DNA of 64,000 bases, taken from assembly GCF_001625215.2 (NCBI RefSeq), contig NC_030388.2:18350058-18414057 (forward strand). The letters run 5' to 3'. The notes under the pieces were generated by a model. That model had not been told where the DNA came from. It searched no databases and saw only the letters and a program-made list of their open reading frames with translations. Each line of letters opens with the position of its first letter. Position 1 is the first letter of the stretch. The stretch comes from Daucus carota subsp. sativus. Taxonomy: Eukaryota > Streptophyta > Magnoliopsida > Apiales > Apiaceae. Made by a program: the position numbers and the translations under genes. Of this stretch, positions 49,190 to 60,844 are shown one piece after another.

Positions 49190-50540
49190 TGTATTGAAGT
49201 TACCTTTTGAGTAGTAATTTGAGTGGTAATCATAATTTATAGTGAAGGTTATGCCACTAGGATAGAATGAGAGAAGGATACATTATTGCTACTAAATATT
49301 CTAGGCTGTGATCAAGTACAAATACCGTGATGGTCTGGTATTATGCCCGATAGTGTCCTTTTTATATACGTGTCGACACTATAGTCAGTCATGTCTTTTC
49401 TAGCATCTACTCAGTGGCTTTTCTTCCCAGGTGAGCAAGTCTGCCTTTCTAGGATCTATTCCATGTAATGATTTCTATGTTCAGCTGGTATGTTTGTTGA
49501 TATGTGTGTTGGCTGAGAATCCTTCACTTCCTTATTAAAGTTTCGTTGCAAAAAATTTAGGTGAATGTAGTAATTAAATGGCATAGCTACATCTGATTAA
49601 ATTTGGTTACGGAAATCAAGCGGTCACCCTTCTCTTACAGACTCTTCACAGTTTCATACATGCATTGCCTCACGGGTAAGAAATCAAGCCCCATGTCCTT
49701 GAGCTTTTGGTTTGGAAATGTTGATGGCCTGGATCTTGGCTTAATTTCATCAGAACCTTTATATTACAACCATGGTATTTAATTGATTATGTTGTAGTCG
49801 TAAAGGCCTTATGATAAACCTGCTAGGTATGTACATGTTTTAACTTATTTATATTCAGGGAAATATAATGCTAAAGTTTCTACCACCTCGCCATGATGAA
49901 GCGAGATCTCAGAGCAGATGTATCTTCCTGTTGTTGCATGGGTCTCAAAGAGAAGAACATGTGCAAAAGCGACATCTCTAACATGGAAGATGGCTTTGTT
50001 CACTACAACATTGTGTACAATAGCATAATATATGGTTTTGTCAAGTAAAATACCATCGATTCTGCGTTGGTTGTCTATATTAAACTATGCAAAAGTTAAA
50101 CCCGTCCTAATTTTTTTACTTGCTAAGTTGATGGGCTTCTCAAAAGCAACAACCTGCATTGGTTTTCCTACTTCAAGGTGCGCCCAGTCCAAATGAGTTT
50201 AAGGATGGAAACTTTGCAGCTCAAACAAGAGACTAGCATGTTGGAGATCATTATGTATAGACAATTTTATCATAAAACAATTTCATCAGAAAACAATTTT
50301 GCAGTTGTGAGATCATTATGTATGGATTTCAACTTTATACATTATGTATAAGTATTTGGCAAACATGTTTAGGAGAGTAATCGTGGTCATGGTTGTTAAT
50401 ACTATTATAACTACACATGCATTTGCATTGTTTTTCATTGTTTTTAAACAAAGTCGTATTTGTCAAAAAAAAAAAAAAACAAAGTCGTAATTCTTCACAT
50501 TATTAATTATTAAGTATTTTGGATAATTATTTTCATTTTT
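49190..50540. other. Non-coding stretch before the Helitron terminus
   Basis: No recognised coding fragment. The sequence is moderately AT-rich with no repeats that have clear ends. It leads directly into the Helitron 3' hairpin. Confidence 0.4.
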
Positions 50541-50576
50541 AAAGGGAGCTCGCGAAGCGCGGGCATAATTCCCTAG
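50541..50576 (+). mobile_element. Helitron 3' terminus; 5' end not found
   Basis: The hairpin GCTCGCG-AAG-CGCGGGC (one G-T pair) is followed after a short AT-rich spacer by TTCCCTAG|T, a textbook Helitron 3' end. The matching 5' terminus (A|TC...) was not identified, so the element's length is unknown. The inositol-transporter, isoamylase and calreticulin fragments lie within 6 kb upstream and are its likely cargo. Confidence 0.8.
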
Positions 50577-50694
50577 TGGGGCTCAATATTTTTAGTATTT
50601 TACACGACGCATGTATGCACCGACAATGATGTATGACTAATAATTTACGGGATGATTCTTTCAGTTCTGACAATTTGAACTCTGCCTACTGCTA

Positions 50695-50946
50695 CTCCCT
50701 CTGTCCCATTTAATTGTATACGTTTCTTTTCAACTGTTCGACACGCATTTCAATGCTTTTATAAAATATAGTTCCGTAACTTATTTTTGAGATTTTCTTT
50801 TTCTGAATAAAAATATAACATCCAAACTTTAATTCAGAAAAAAAAAATTTTAAAAATAAATTACACAACTATACTTTACAGGAGCATTAAATTCCGTGCC
50901 GCGTCCCCGTCCCCCAATGTATACTACTCAGGGGGACGGAGGGAGT
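50695..50946. mobile_element. Stowaway-like MITE (CTCCCTC/GGACGGAGGGAG)
   Basis: The left end CTCCCTCTGTCCCATTTAA and right end AGGGGGACGGAGGGAG are inverted repeats. The interior forms a long imperfect hairpin (TTTATAAAATATAGTTCCGT and its inverse around 50870). About 250 bp. A related arm seems to continue at 51060-51200. Confidence 0.7.
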
Positions 50947-51317
50947 TGTATTAAATATTGTACATAGTACAGCAACAACCTGTCAGTTTTCGTTTAATTT
51001 AGTCAAGAAGGTCCAACTAACAAATCAATATTACTCCTTTGTGATCGTTTCCTTTCATGTTTGCACGCATTTTGAGTCTCTTTTAAAGCATAATTTCATA
51101 ATTTTCTTATAAAAATTAAAAATTTAAATGTCAACCTTTTATGCAGGAAAAAAAATCAAAAAATATTGTGGAACTATATTTGATAGGATTCTCAAGATAA
51201 TGTTAAAAATCAATGTAAAAAACCTGCCAGGACAGAGTTTGCATTTTGCATATATTGCTAGCAAGATACATTCATTCAACGAGATCAAAACAGAAGCATA
51301 TTTCTGGATAGATACGA

Positions 51318-53144
51318 ATGGAAGAAGAGGCTGGTGCAGTTTCATTAGGAGGGTCTCTCCCAGTACCTTCTGTCCAGGAACTCGTTAAAACAGAGCAGCT
51401 CAAGGCCGTTCCATCGCGATATATTCGTCCTGATCAAGACCCTATCGAATCCAATCCCAATGCATCTTTGCAAATCCCAGTAGTTAACTTGGATCTCTTA
51501 GTTGCTGGAGATTTGGAGAACGCGAGTAAACTAGACCTTGCGTGTAGAGAATGGGGTTTCTTCCAGGTATGCGTTTATAAATCTGTCCATAATAACATAA
51601 ATTTCGTTCTAACAAATACAGGATGCATGATAAAATATGATTCGATTTTTTTAGCTGACTAACCATGGGGTGAGCAAGGAATTACTTGATAAAGTAATCA
51701 GAAGCACAAAAGAGTTCTTTGAAATGCCACTGGATGAGAAGAAGAAGTTTCCGCAAGCAGCAGGAGATCTTGAGGGATATGGACAAGCTTTCGTGGTCTC
51801 GGAGGAGCAGAAGCTTGACTGGGCCGACCTGTTTTACGTTGTCACTCTTCCGGTTCGTTACAGGAAGCTTCACTTGTTTAACAAATTCCCTGTCCAATAC
51901 AGGTCAGTCAACCTCAACTCTCTGTTTATAGAAAATTTCATGTTCTCTTTCTTACAGAAACTAGTCCTAACATATCATATAAGGTGTCAGAATGATCGGT
52001 GAAATATAACATAATTGGGGTCTTCTTCTGATCAACATGATATCAAAGTTCTGGTTTGGCGGAGATATCAAGTTCAACTCTCCATTGTCACAATTTAATA
52101 TGGACATGCAGACATTAATTGCCCCAAAGATGGGCGTTTGTGATCCACTCTTCAACCCAAAAAATTCGAGTGAAGGGCAGTGTCGAAATATAACATAACA
52201 TCCATTTGGGTCAATAACAATATGTTAAGGCACCGTTTGGATAAACTTAATAAAAAGTGATTTTTGCTTAAAATAAAGAAGTGGACTAAAAGTGAGAAGT
52301 AAATTAAGACTTATAAGTGGTTTAACTGTTTGTAAAAGAAGTAGAAATTCTGAAATAAAAGCTAGTATTCTCAACTTCTTATAAGTACTCCTGACTTTTT
52401 ATACAAACGGGTCAAGAAAAGTAGAAGTTTTCAAGAACCATATGAACTAGGACTTATTTTGTATTCCTAAAAAACACGCAGGATTGCCCTTGAGGCTTAC
52501 TCGGTGGAACTAAAAAGCATTGCGATGAAGCTTGTAAACGCAATGGCAAAAAGTCTGAAAATGGATCCTCAGGAAATGATAGACCTGTTTCAAGATGGCA
52601 CTCAGTCAATGCGAACAAATTACTATCCTCCATGTCCCGAACCAGATAAGGTCATCGGCCTTGCATCACATTCTGATGCTGTTGGCCTAACAATCCTCCT
52701 TCAACTTTCTGATACCGAAGGCCTCCAGGTCCGGAAGGATGGCAATTGGGTTACAGTCAGACCATCGCCTTATGCTTTTGTTGTTAACATCGGAGACATT
52801 TTGGAGGTATTAATAATATAGGTTCCTATGTCAAATTGCAAGCACTTATGTTTAATAGATAGCTGGCATGATTATTTTTCATAAGTTGTTTTAATTTGCA
52901 GATTATAACTAATGGATCCTACCGTAGCATTGAGCATAGAGCCATCTGTAACTCGGCTGAAGAGAGGATCTCCATTGCTACCTTCCTGAGCCCCTTGATG
53001 GAACAAGAATTCGGCCCTGCAGCTAGCCTTATCGCGAATGGAGCTCGTCCTAACTTTCTGAGAACGACAACTGCAGACTACTACAAGGGAGTGTATGCTC
53101 GGCAGCTTGGTGGGAAGAGTTATCTGGACACTGTTAGACTTTAA
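51318..53144 (+). CDS. SRG1-like 2-oxoglutarate/Fe(II) oxygenase C
   Basis: Tandem paralogue of the gene at 38754, also an SRG1-like DOXC enzyme of unknown substrate. Exons 51318-51566, 51655-51902, 52482-52806 and 52902-53144 (249/248/325/243 nt, the same as gene B) encode 354 residues. It begins MEEEAGAVSLGGSLPVPSVQ and ends LGGKSYLDTVRL. Fe(II) ligands are His229/Asp231 (ASHSDAVGL) and His286 (SIEHRA); the 2-oxoglutarate pair is Arg296/Ser298 (ERISIATF). TNYYPPCPEP precedes the HxD motif. Intron 3 has gained a GTTTGG-family MITE. All splice sites and the frame are intact, so it is probably functional. Confidence 0.95.
52229..52425. mobile_element. GTTTGG-family MITE in intron 3 of gene C
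   Basis: This begins GGCACCGTTTGGATAAACTT and shares TTTTTGCTTAAAATAAAGAA, AAGTGAGAAGTAAATTAAGA and TTTTATACAAACGGGTCAA with the other copies. The right end is less clear. Confidence 0.55.
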
Positions 53145-53525
53145 ATCATATTATCGCTAAATAAATTTTATAAGTTGAGGTCTAGTAAGCCTCAGTGAAT
53201 CTGTTAGTGTTACAACAACAAAATTGGAGTTACATGAGGCATGTGTTTTTCTATAATAATGTATTTTGATATTATTGTGTAACAGAATCTCCAACACGAT
53301 AGCTATATTGGTTAACTAAAATAATATAAATAACGGTTATGTAAAATTTGTTGAACTTGTAAGGTGTTATGCTCCACTGGTGTGAACTATAATGGTTATC
53401 TATATTTAGAAAACAGTATTTCATTATTATTTTCAAATTCAAACAGAATCAACAAATATAGAAGATGTGATAGATGATATCTAAAATTATTGTTAACAGG
53501 TGTTATAGTTGCAGGGTATATTTTA
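53145..53525. other. 3' flank of gene C
   Basis: Downstream region of the oxygenase. No gene or repeat was recognised until the duplicated block begins at 53526. Confidence 0.5.
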
Positions 53526-53598
53526 TAATTAATATGTATTTCGATGTGTCACATAGATTTTTTAGCTAACAGATGATGATGGTCGGAGATGCATGTCA
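53526..53598. repeat. Left copy of the ~73-bp repeat flanking the RPA/B3 insertion
   Basis: A block of 68 bp from TAATTAATATGTATTTCGAT to GGTCGGAGATGCA is identical to 60772-60839. Similarity extends a few bases (GTCAG) after a 1-nt difference. The right copy follows the Helitron CTAG directly; the left copy precedes the truncated RPA gene by about 30 bp. Confidence 0.95.
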
Positions 53599-53626
53599 GT
53601 TTAATAGTTCAGTTTTTCTAATATAG

Positions 53627-55072
53627 ACCAAATTGCTGTGAACCAAAAATCAAGCAGGGCGACTACAACTTCTTTCTTTCATCCCGAGGAAGTGGTGGTT
53701 AAACAGTTAGAAAGTGTTCCAATGAAGGAAATGTGCATTGCTGATATCAAGAAACTCGACCACGAGGTATTAAAATGAAGTAGTAATTACATGATGACTC
53801 AATGATGCATATTTATTTGAAAACAAGCTGATGTTTTAGATTATTTGTAATCCAGACGAAAGTCACTGCAAGGGTAATTGTTAAAAAAATTCGAGAGGAT
53901 CTGAACTGGTTCTTCTACATCTGCACAAAGTGTAACTCGGAGTTAGATTATGTTGATGGAAGATACAAATGTCCCCAATGCAATCGTTTCTTCCCTTGGC
54001 CACAGAAAAGGTATATAGAACCAAATATTTTGATCTTACGTTGTTATATAAGTTGTATACAATGAAACTAAAACATGCATGTTAAAAGATTCAGAGTTTT
54101 CGTGCTGTGCTCTGATAAAACTGGAGTTCTTCCATTGGTTTTTGGAGACCGTGAAATTCGAAGACTTACAGGGAAAATGGTTTTTGATGTGGAACTTGAC
54201 CTCACAGAGGTAGGGTGGATATATCTTATCGAAAACAAATGCATGTGTCATTATATTATTAATCTTCACATTTCATATACTTGAAGCAGGAGGAAGATGG
54301 AAAATTCCCGCCTTTATTCAATAACTTCATCAACAAAGAGTATGTTCTAACAATAGACGTCTCGGAAGAAAACTTGAAGTTAAATTCCGAGGTTTATCAG
54401 ATTTCTGATGTACAGATGGATGTTGAGGAAAAATTATCAGATCTTGAACATTTGGACAATTTATCAGAAGAAGCGGAGGATGACCTAACCATCCAGGTAC
54501 ATGATAATTTCTTAATGATCACTGCTGAATATTTAAATAACATTTCAAATTCTTTATTACCTCATATTTTTCGTGCATGCAATATTAGGATATTGAATTA
54601 AAAACTCAAAGTTCAAGAACTGCTGCCAAGAAGAAAAAAATTATTACAACTGAAGATTTGCCAAAAAGCGATGAAGAGGCCAAGCGCATTAAGGCAAAGC
54701 ACGATCCCCTACGCAAGCTTAAAAATATAAAAATTAAAAAGGTAATGTCGACAAAAAATAGTTTTCCAAATTTATTAAAAATGGAGGGTTTAATTCATAT
54801 ATTTGACTTTTTCCTTTACAGGAAAAGATTGTTGTAAGAGAGAAGAAGAAATCGAATTCAAACAGCCAGCCTAGATCATCGGAAAAAAAAGGGCCGCAAA
54901 CTAATTGATGTTATTAGTGAAAGTGATGATGAGGAAATGACTTTAAACACCTACCAGTTGAAAAACAAAAAACAGGTACGCTCAATAATTTTTAATGTAT
55001 ATCTAGCAGATGAAATTATTTATTTAGATTAACGAACACAATAAAAATTATGATAATCTGTAGCAGGGTTGA
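53627..55072 (+). pseudogene. Truncated RPA70-like gene (DBD-C to C terminus)
   Basis: The 3' half of a replication protein A large-subunit-like gene, of the kind plant Helitrons carry to bind single-stranded DNA. Exon-like blocks: 53627-53766, 53856-54010, 54089-54209, 54290-54496, 54589-54741 and from about 54823, with a final stop at 55070-55072. The zinc ribbon reads CTKCNSELDYVDGRYKCPQC (CX2C-X12-CX2C), followed by the DBD-C fold (VLCSDKTGVLPLVFGDREIR). The tail is acidic then Lys-rich. The 5' exons are missing: the gene starts mid-way with an acceptor, 28 bp past the flanking repeat. In the last long exon a run of eight A shifts the frame to an early stop at 54906-54908; beyond it LIDVISESDDEEMTL continues in the other frame. 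Confidence 0.82.
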
Positions 55073-55509
55073 TATGCTGTGAAGATATTCAAGCGTGCAA
55101 TGAACCTACTATCTTTTGGCAGATTGAAGTGGAAAGTGTCCAGTAATTAACACCATGAACGTGACAGTGTTTTGTACTACTAGACTTTTGGTGACATTGT
55201 GTGTAACTTCAAACATCTTTTGCTGACACAACACTACTATATTTTCTGGTTATATAACATTAAAAGCTACTGGATGACAGATATTGCTTTTAACATCTGT
55301 TGTCCACTTTGGTGATTATTATCCAGTGTGTAAACAACTATACATGGAAAACATAAATCTTAACGTATCTAGCACCATCAAATCATCATAAAAACTCGGG
55401 GCTACCTTGCTGCAGAACAACCTACAAGTAAAAGCAAAAAAATTTCACGTCTAAAATAAATGTTCGAATATAAGGAACACTCTTCCTCCGACTAAAACAT
55501 TTGTGAAAA
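55073..55509. other. Spacer between the two RPA genes
   Basis: Non-coding. It would contain the promoter and leader of the complete RPA gene, but no clear core element stands out. Confidence 0.45.
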
Positions 55510-57643
55510 ATGAGCTCCTCAAAATACAACTGTTTGGAAGAACTACACGCAGGCTCATACAACTGGAAAATCAAGGTTAGAATTCTAAGACATTGGAAAG
55601 GAGTATCAAGCGCTGGTGATGGATGGAAAGGAATCAACATTCTCCTACTGGATGATAAGGTAACTTACTCACTACATAGTAATAATAATAAGTTATTAGC
55701 TTTTTTATATAATTAAGACTGGAAAAATAAATTATAGTTCAACGTTTCAGAATTTCAGAATGCATGCATTTGTCCCGGGGAAAGTCATTGAAAAGGATGA
55801 AACAAAGCTCAGTGATGGAAATTTATGCATAATTTCGAACTTCACGATAAAAAATTATGAAAACACTGAAAAATTCAGAGTTGTTAATCATGATAAGCAA
55901 ATCATCCTTACTACATACACTCATATTGAAAAAGTAGAAGAGGATGGCTTCATCCAGAAGAATATGTTCGATTTCTATGACTTAGGACAATTGGATGATA
56001 TTGCAGACAAAAACATCTTCCTTACAGGTTACAATCATCAATCAAAGCTCATACTGCTTAATCTATTGAACTTGCTTAATCTGGAAAATAATAGTACCTA
56101 TATCTTACATTATTAGATGTCGTTGGAATAATAGAAAACGACACGCCGATAGCTGACTTGGTTAATCGATTCGGCAAAAAACAGAAGCAGGTTAAGTTCA
56201 ACATTGTTGACGGGAGGTTAGATTTTCTCTATTATCAAATATATCTTATCATTCACATGTTAATATAATAAACTATAACACTTTTCAATTTTAGGTCTTC
56301 GGTTAATGTCTGTTTCTGGGACAATATGGCTGAAAAATTCAACGAAACTATTCAAAACGTTGAGGAACATCCAACAATAATTATCATATCAAGTGCAAAG
56401 GTGACTTCCTGGCAACCACAAAAGATGAATGCAAAACAATACGAGCTAGCCAATGTGACAGCAACTACCTTCTACATTAACTATCAGGATGAAAGTGTTG
56501 CTGCTCTAAGGAGGATGTAAGATTTCGATACTTATTACATATATGATAGTAGTCCACCGTTATAATAAAAATAAAACGTAACAAAACAAAATACAGGTAT
56601 GCAAGAGGACTTTTTGGAAAATACAACTTCGTCAACTATGTGAAACCTAAATACGATGAAATCACAGTGAAAGAGGTGAAAAAACTTCAAATGCATGATG
56701 CTGAGGTAAAGTTAAAATTATTTTCATGAACTTATTTATAATAATAACATATCTTTAACGTATACAGTGGAAAATAAATGCAGAAACAGATTATTTGCAA
56801 GGTTCAAATCAAAGAAGTGTTGGAGACTGGAATATGGTACCGCTACCATTGTACTTCTTGCTATAAGTCAGTTGAAATGAAGAACGGAAATTTCAAATGC
56901 TATAGATGTGCTGATAGAAATGTTCCAGAACCAGATTTGAGGTTATGTGCCTAACTGAGCTTTTATATATTAAAAATGTAATATGATAACAGGTGCAGGC
57001 AAACTGTGTAACAATGAAAAAATAACTAATTCATACAAAACAAAAAATACAGGTGGGAAATAACTATCATCGCAGAAGACAAAACTGGCGAAATTCATAT
57101 TGTCTTATTCGATCGTGAAATAAGAAGTATTTTTAATTTTGCTGTGACAGACTTTGACGACGAGGTATAGATGTTTTACTCATTTGAATTGTTAAGGATC
57201 TTTTGTTATCTATGTCTTATTAATTCTGGTAATGTATGTTATGAAGGTGCTACAATCGGGGAGGGTACCTACAATCCTAAAGGCACTAGAAAAACAGCAT
57301 TTCTACATAAGACTGCATATCAAGGAAGCAAACATATTAGGAAAGTTAAATTCCTACTATGCAAATGGAGTGTCTGTATGCCAATCTGCAATTACTAATG
57401 CTACAGAGGAAACTACAACTCCCTTATCTGCTGTTGCAAACACACTAACTCAGGTAATAGGAAAAAATTGAATCATGTCTCCTACTTTAACCATTAACAT
57501 TTTTTAATGAAACTCAATTATGAATTCAGGAGTCGGGGTCAAGCTATCATTTAGAAGACTTCTCTGACCCTTACATCAAAACCACAGAAGTGGATAAAAG
57601 ACCTCAGAGGAAGAAGAAGCTAACAAAGAAATTCTCATACTAA
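55510..57643 (+). CDS. Complete RPA70-like gene, nine exons, Helitron-associated
   Basis: A single-stranded-DNA-binding protein like the large subunit of replication protein A, of the type found in plant Helitrons and their host derivatives. Exons: 55510-55659, 55751-56027, 56117-56216, 56295-56516, 56597-56705, 56784-56941, 57053-57164, 57247-57453 and 57530-57643, all in phase, 482 residues. OB-fold segments in order: DBD-A (WKIKVRILRHWKG...RMHAFVPGKVI), DBD-B (DVVGIIENDTPIADLVNRFG...NVCFWDNMAEKF) and DBD-C with a zinc ribbon (Cys309, 312, 325, 328: CTSCYKS...FKCYRC). The C terminus is basic (RPQRKKKLTKKFSY), possibly a nuclear signal. At about 480 residues it is shorter than host RPA70, lacking the N-terminal protein-interaction domain. 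No stop or frameshift was seen. It is convergent with the B3 gene. Confidence 0.88.
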
Positions 57644-57953
57644 TATACGTATGAAAAAAACCTACTCTTAATCTATCATGCATTACGAATTATGAGAACT
57701 TTATTATCATCATCTGCACATCTGCCCTACTCATTGTTTTTTTAAACGAAGTGGTCTGTAATACTGCCAATGTTAACTACTCTGATTATATGATAAAGTG
57801 CAAATCTTAAATAAAAACAAAATAAACCAATCTTAAACATCCAACAGCATTACCAGTGACCCCAACTACCCCAAAATATATGTTTCACGCCATGATGCCA
57901 TTGTTCACTAAAGTTAGTAATAAGCTTGCTTAATATAGATTGCAGAGTATGAT

Positions 57954-59338
57954 TCATAGGCAAGACCTATAAACATCAAGGAAAAATTTCAATTTGGAAC
58001 CTGTCCTTCGGAATAGACATATGTCACCAACTTTAAGTTCCAACTCTTTCCGTAGAAGAGTCCATCCAGAGTGCAGTTCAGCACGTTTCATTCTCTTCTT
58101 CAACAAAACAGTCCACCGACTTTCTCCATGTCGTATGTCAAGATTCTCACATTGACCAATATCATCTAAGACACCATGAAACTTCACTGGAATAGTCTGT
58201 AAATGAAGACAAATGTCATACAAAACAAACCAATGTCTGATCTGAAAAGATTATCAACTACACTAAATACATTCTTACCACCCCAAAATCATATTCCTGA
58301 AGATGATAAGGCTTGACTTCAATTTCAAAATAACCAATTGAATTCACTGATCAATTTCAGATTCAAATTGTTAGAAATGTATATATTTCTGAAAATAACA
58401 TAGTTGAACTAATTTTAACCATTTCAAAATCTTATAGTACTTACTAAAGGGCCTCTTCTCCATACAATCTTTCCCAAATCCACGAACATTAAAAACATTA
58501 TTGCCATTGTAGGTCAACACAATGGTATCAAACCATGACATGTTATACAACTTATAAAATTGTTGCAGACCAAATAACCTGCCTTTTTCATTATCATAAC
58601 GACCATCCAAGACTGAACCATTGCTCAGTTGATAATTAATTGTCTGAGGAACTGTTTTACCATAGTATCCAATAAATTCTTCTGATAGTTCCTAACAATT
58701 ACAATAAAAATTTTATTAAAACGTTAGTACATCCTACGAAATTACAGAAAAAATTGATTCTCCAACAAAAAAATTGTCTAACCATAGGTGTCCAGCAACT
58801 AGAAACTTTGTACATCACTTTAATAAACTTGCATTTAAAAGGCAAATGCATTCCTGCAATTGTAAGATTCAACATGGATTAACAATAAACTTACATCGAA
58901 ATGAAAATACACAAAAAAAAAAACAAAAAAACCTGGAGTAGCATGCATGATGTGATTGGTATCTAACAGATATACTTCAAATTTCGGACCACCAAAGAAC
59001 TTAAAACTGAGAAATTGTAGTTGCTTGGCAGATAACTTCATGAGAAGCCTATGCATGCCAGAAAAAGACCCATCCACCTGTGAGAATGTAATCCTGAACT
59101 CTTCTCCATCCATGGTCTTGACGAGTACATTCCTTGGAAGAGAATCCCCAAATCGCTCAACAAAACCACGCGGCAATTTCTAAAATAACAATTCCGACAA
59201 ATCAATTCATTTTAGGGAAACTGTAAAACGAGGACAGTATATATTTTACAAACATACCAAGCTGTCAGAGATAGCAGAATCCGGGCCATATATGATGGGC
59301 TTCAAGAACTCCACCGGGAGTATAGACTGCAGAGCCAT
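57954..59338 (-). CDS. B3-domain protein (REM-like), six exons, in the Helitron block
   Basis: A plant-specific DNA-binding protein with B3 domains, likely nuclear. Exons (minus strand): 59338-59258, 59179-58933, 58853-58783, 58691-58445, 58346-58279 and 58196-57954, all in phase, 318 residues. Three B3-like segments are visible: residues about 25-110 (KLPRGFVERFGDSLPRNVLV...MDGEEFRITF), about 134-205 (SEEFIGYYGKTVPQTINYQL...WFDTIVLTYNGNNVFNVRGF) and about 239-305 (TIPVKFHGVLDDI...LKVGDICLFRR). An alternative end to exon 2 that reads through a T-rich stretch is possible but removes the 71-nt exon. It is tail-to-tail with the complete RPA gene, and its 5' end faces the Helitron terminus. REM-type B3 genes are not standard Helitron proteins, so it may be a captured host gene. 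Confidence 0.82.
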
Positions 59339-59675
59339 CGTTCTATATCTACTTCCGCTTCACAAAACCTTCATAATCATACCGAAATCAGACTTTAATG
59401 AAACTATATTAAAATTTAAAAGTTTATTCATCACATGCATATTCGGAAAACAAACAATGTTAAGCAGATGGAAATTACCTGATTTGGTTCGACAATAGTA
59501 GAGTGGAAGAGAAGAGTTTGCTCAAAGGGGGGAATAAATACACATCGTGTTGTAATGAAAAACTAGAGTAATACGTTATTGTACTCACAGTTACAATACA
59601 TTTATGGCAAATAAATGTGTTGACTATAGTATGCGGTTTTTAAAAGTAAAAAACACACAAGAATTCTATTATTAC

Positions 59676-60186
59676 TACCTCCGTTCTGAAATATAGGTCG
59701 TTTGACTATTTTACACTTACTATCAACTTTTTTTACCACATGCTTAAAATAATTATTTCTTAAAATTTATCTTTTTTAATAATAATATTAATCATATGTT
59801 TTTTGGGAATAAAATAAAATTTTGAAAATAAGGATTTAAGCAAGAGGTCAAATAACTTAAAACTACGTGCAAAAATGACAGAGACATTATATGTTAGCGT
59901 GACGGTTTTGCTGTTTCTTCCGAAACAACATCACAGTTTGGCGGGGAAAAAAATTAATATCTTCGTTACAAAATGAATGTTGCATTAAATGATTTCACGT
60001 GTCTCGAAAATCTGAGCTACTACGCAAAGTAATTACTGTTTTTAAAAATTAAGAAAAAATTAATGCCATTACTAAATTTAAAGTGAACGCAAACTTATTT
60101 AAAACTCTATTTTAATTTGCTTAATGACAACGATTTAAAACCTCCTATAATAGACAAACAAAATGTAAAATGAAACGAACGGGGTA
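59676..60186. mobile_element. Stowaway-like MITE upstream of the B3 gene
   Basis: The left end TACCTCCGTTCTGAAATATA and right end GAAACGAACGGGGTA are approximately inverted (TACC-CCGTTC), with TA at both borders. The interior is AT-rich and non-coding. It is nested in the Helitron block about 340 bp upstream of the B3 start. Confidence 0.5.
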
Positions 60187-60743
60187 CCCTACATACTAAT
60201 ATTTAACATTTGCATATTTTTTAAAACCGTTTATAGGGAAACGTATTTCCTTCCAATATTAAAATGTAATGGATGACATCATGCATATATGTAATTACTC
60301 AAAAGGAAATGAATTATTTTTAAAAACGTGAAATCTCAAAGGATAGATACAAGAAACGATTCATAAGTAATATTATTTTCGTACAACGTTTGAAGCACCA
60401 TCGTAATAACTAACTTCATCAGAAAAAACTTTGAAAATTCCGAAAAACTAATAAGAATAAAATAGCAATATACATTCTGCGATATTATTGTTAGAAAGAC
60501 AAAGTTTATACATAATACATCAATTATAAAAATTTCATGTCAGGACAATCCAGTCTTCAAGAAAAAAGAAGAAAGGGACGTTAAATGAACTATATTACAA
60601 TACTTTGTACATCTACAAAAATCGTCGAGTTTTAACATTCGAAAGTAACAGGACTATAGTATACTTATAGAATTTTTTGGTATGCACCAAAATCTATATT
60701 AACACAAAAAATGAAGTGAAAAAAACACTTTATTTTCACAATT

Positions 60744-60771
60744 TAGCTCGCGGCAGCGGGCACCATCCTAG
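60744..60771 (+). mobile_element. Helitron 3' terminus of the RPA/B3 block
   Basis: The hairpin GCTCGC-GGCA-GCGGGC (one G-T pair), followed by ACCATCCTAG and host T, is a canonical Helitron 3' end. No Rep/helicase gene and no clear 5' TC terminus is found in the 7.2 kb upstream, so the element is either non-autonomous or 5'-truncated near 53.6 kb. Confidence 0.85.
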
Positions 60772-60844
60772 TAATTAATATGTATTTCGATGTGTCACAT
60801 AGATTTTTTAGCTAACAGATGATGATGGTCGGAGATGCAGTCAG
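60772..60844. repeat. Right copy of the ~73-bp repeat
   Basis: Identical over 68 bp to 53526-53593 and immediately next to the Helitron CTAG. Beyond GTCAG the two flanks diverge (CTAAGG here, TTTAAT at the left). Confidence 0.95.

Noticed and set aside
53594..53626. Possible Helitron 5' terminus (TCAGTTTAATAG) next to the left repeat
   Set aside because: It is preceded by G rather than A and lacks the usual AT-rich start pattern; the evidence is too weak to set a 5' border.
58895..58932. Alternative longer end of B3 exon 2 using a GTAAGT donor
   Set aside because: It is also in phase but adds a Phe-rich tract from T-rich DNA and skips the 71-nt exon; the chosen model keeps a normal B3-like sequence.
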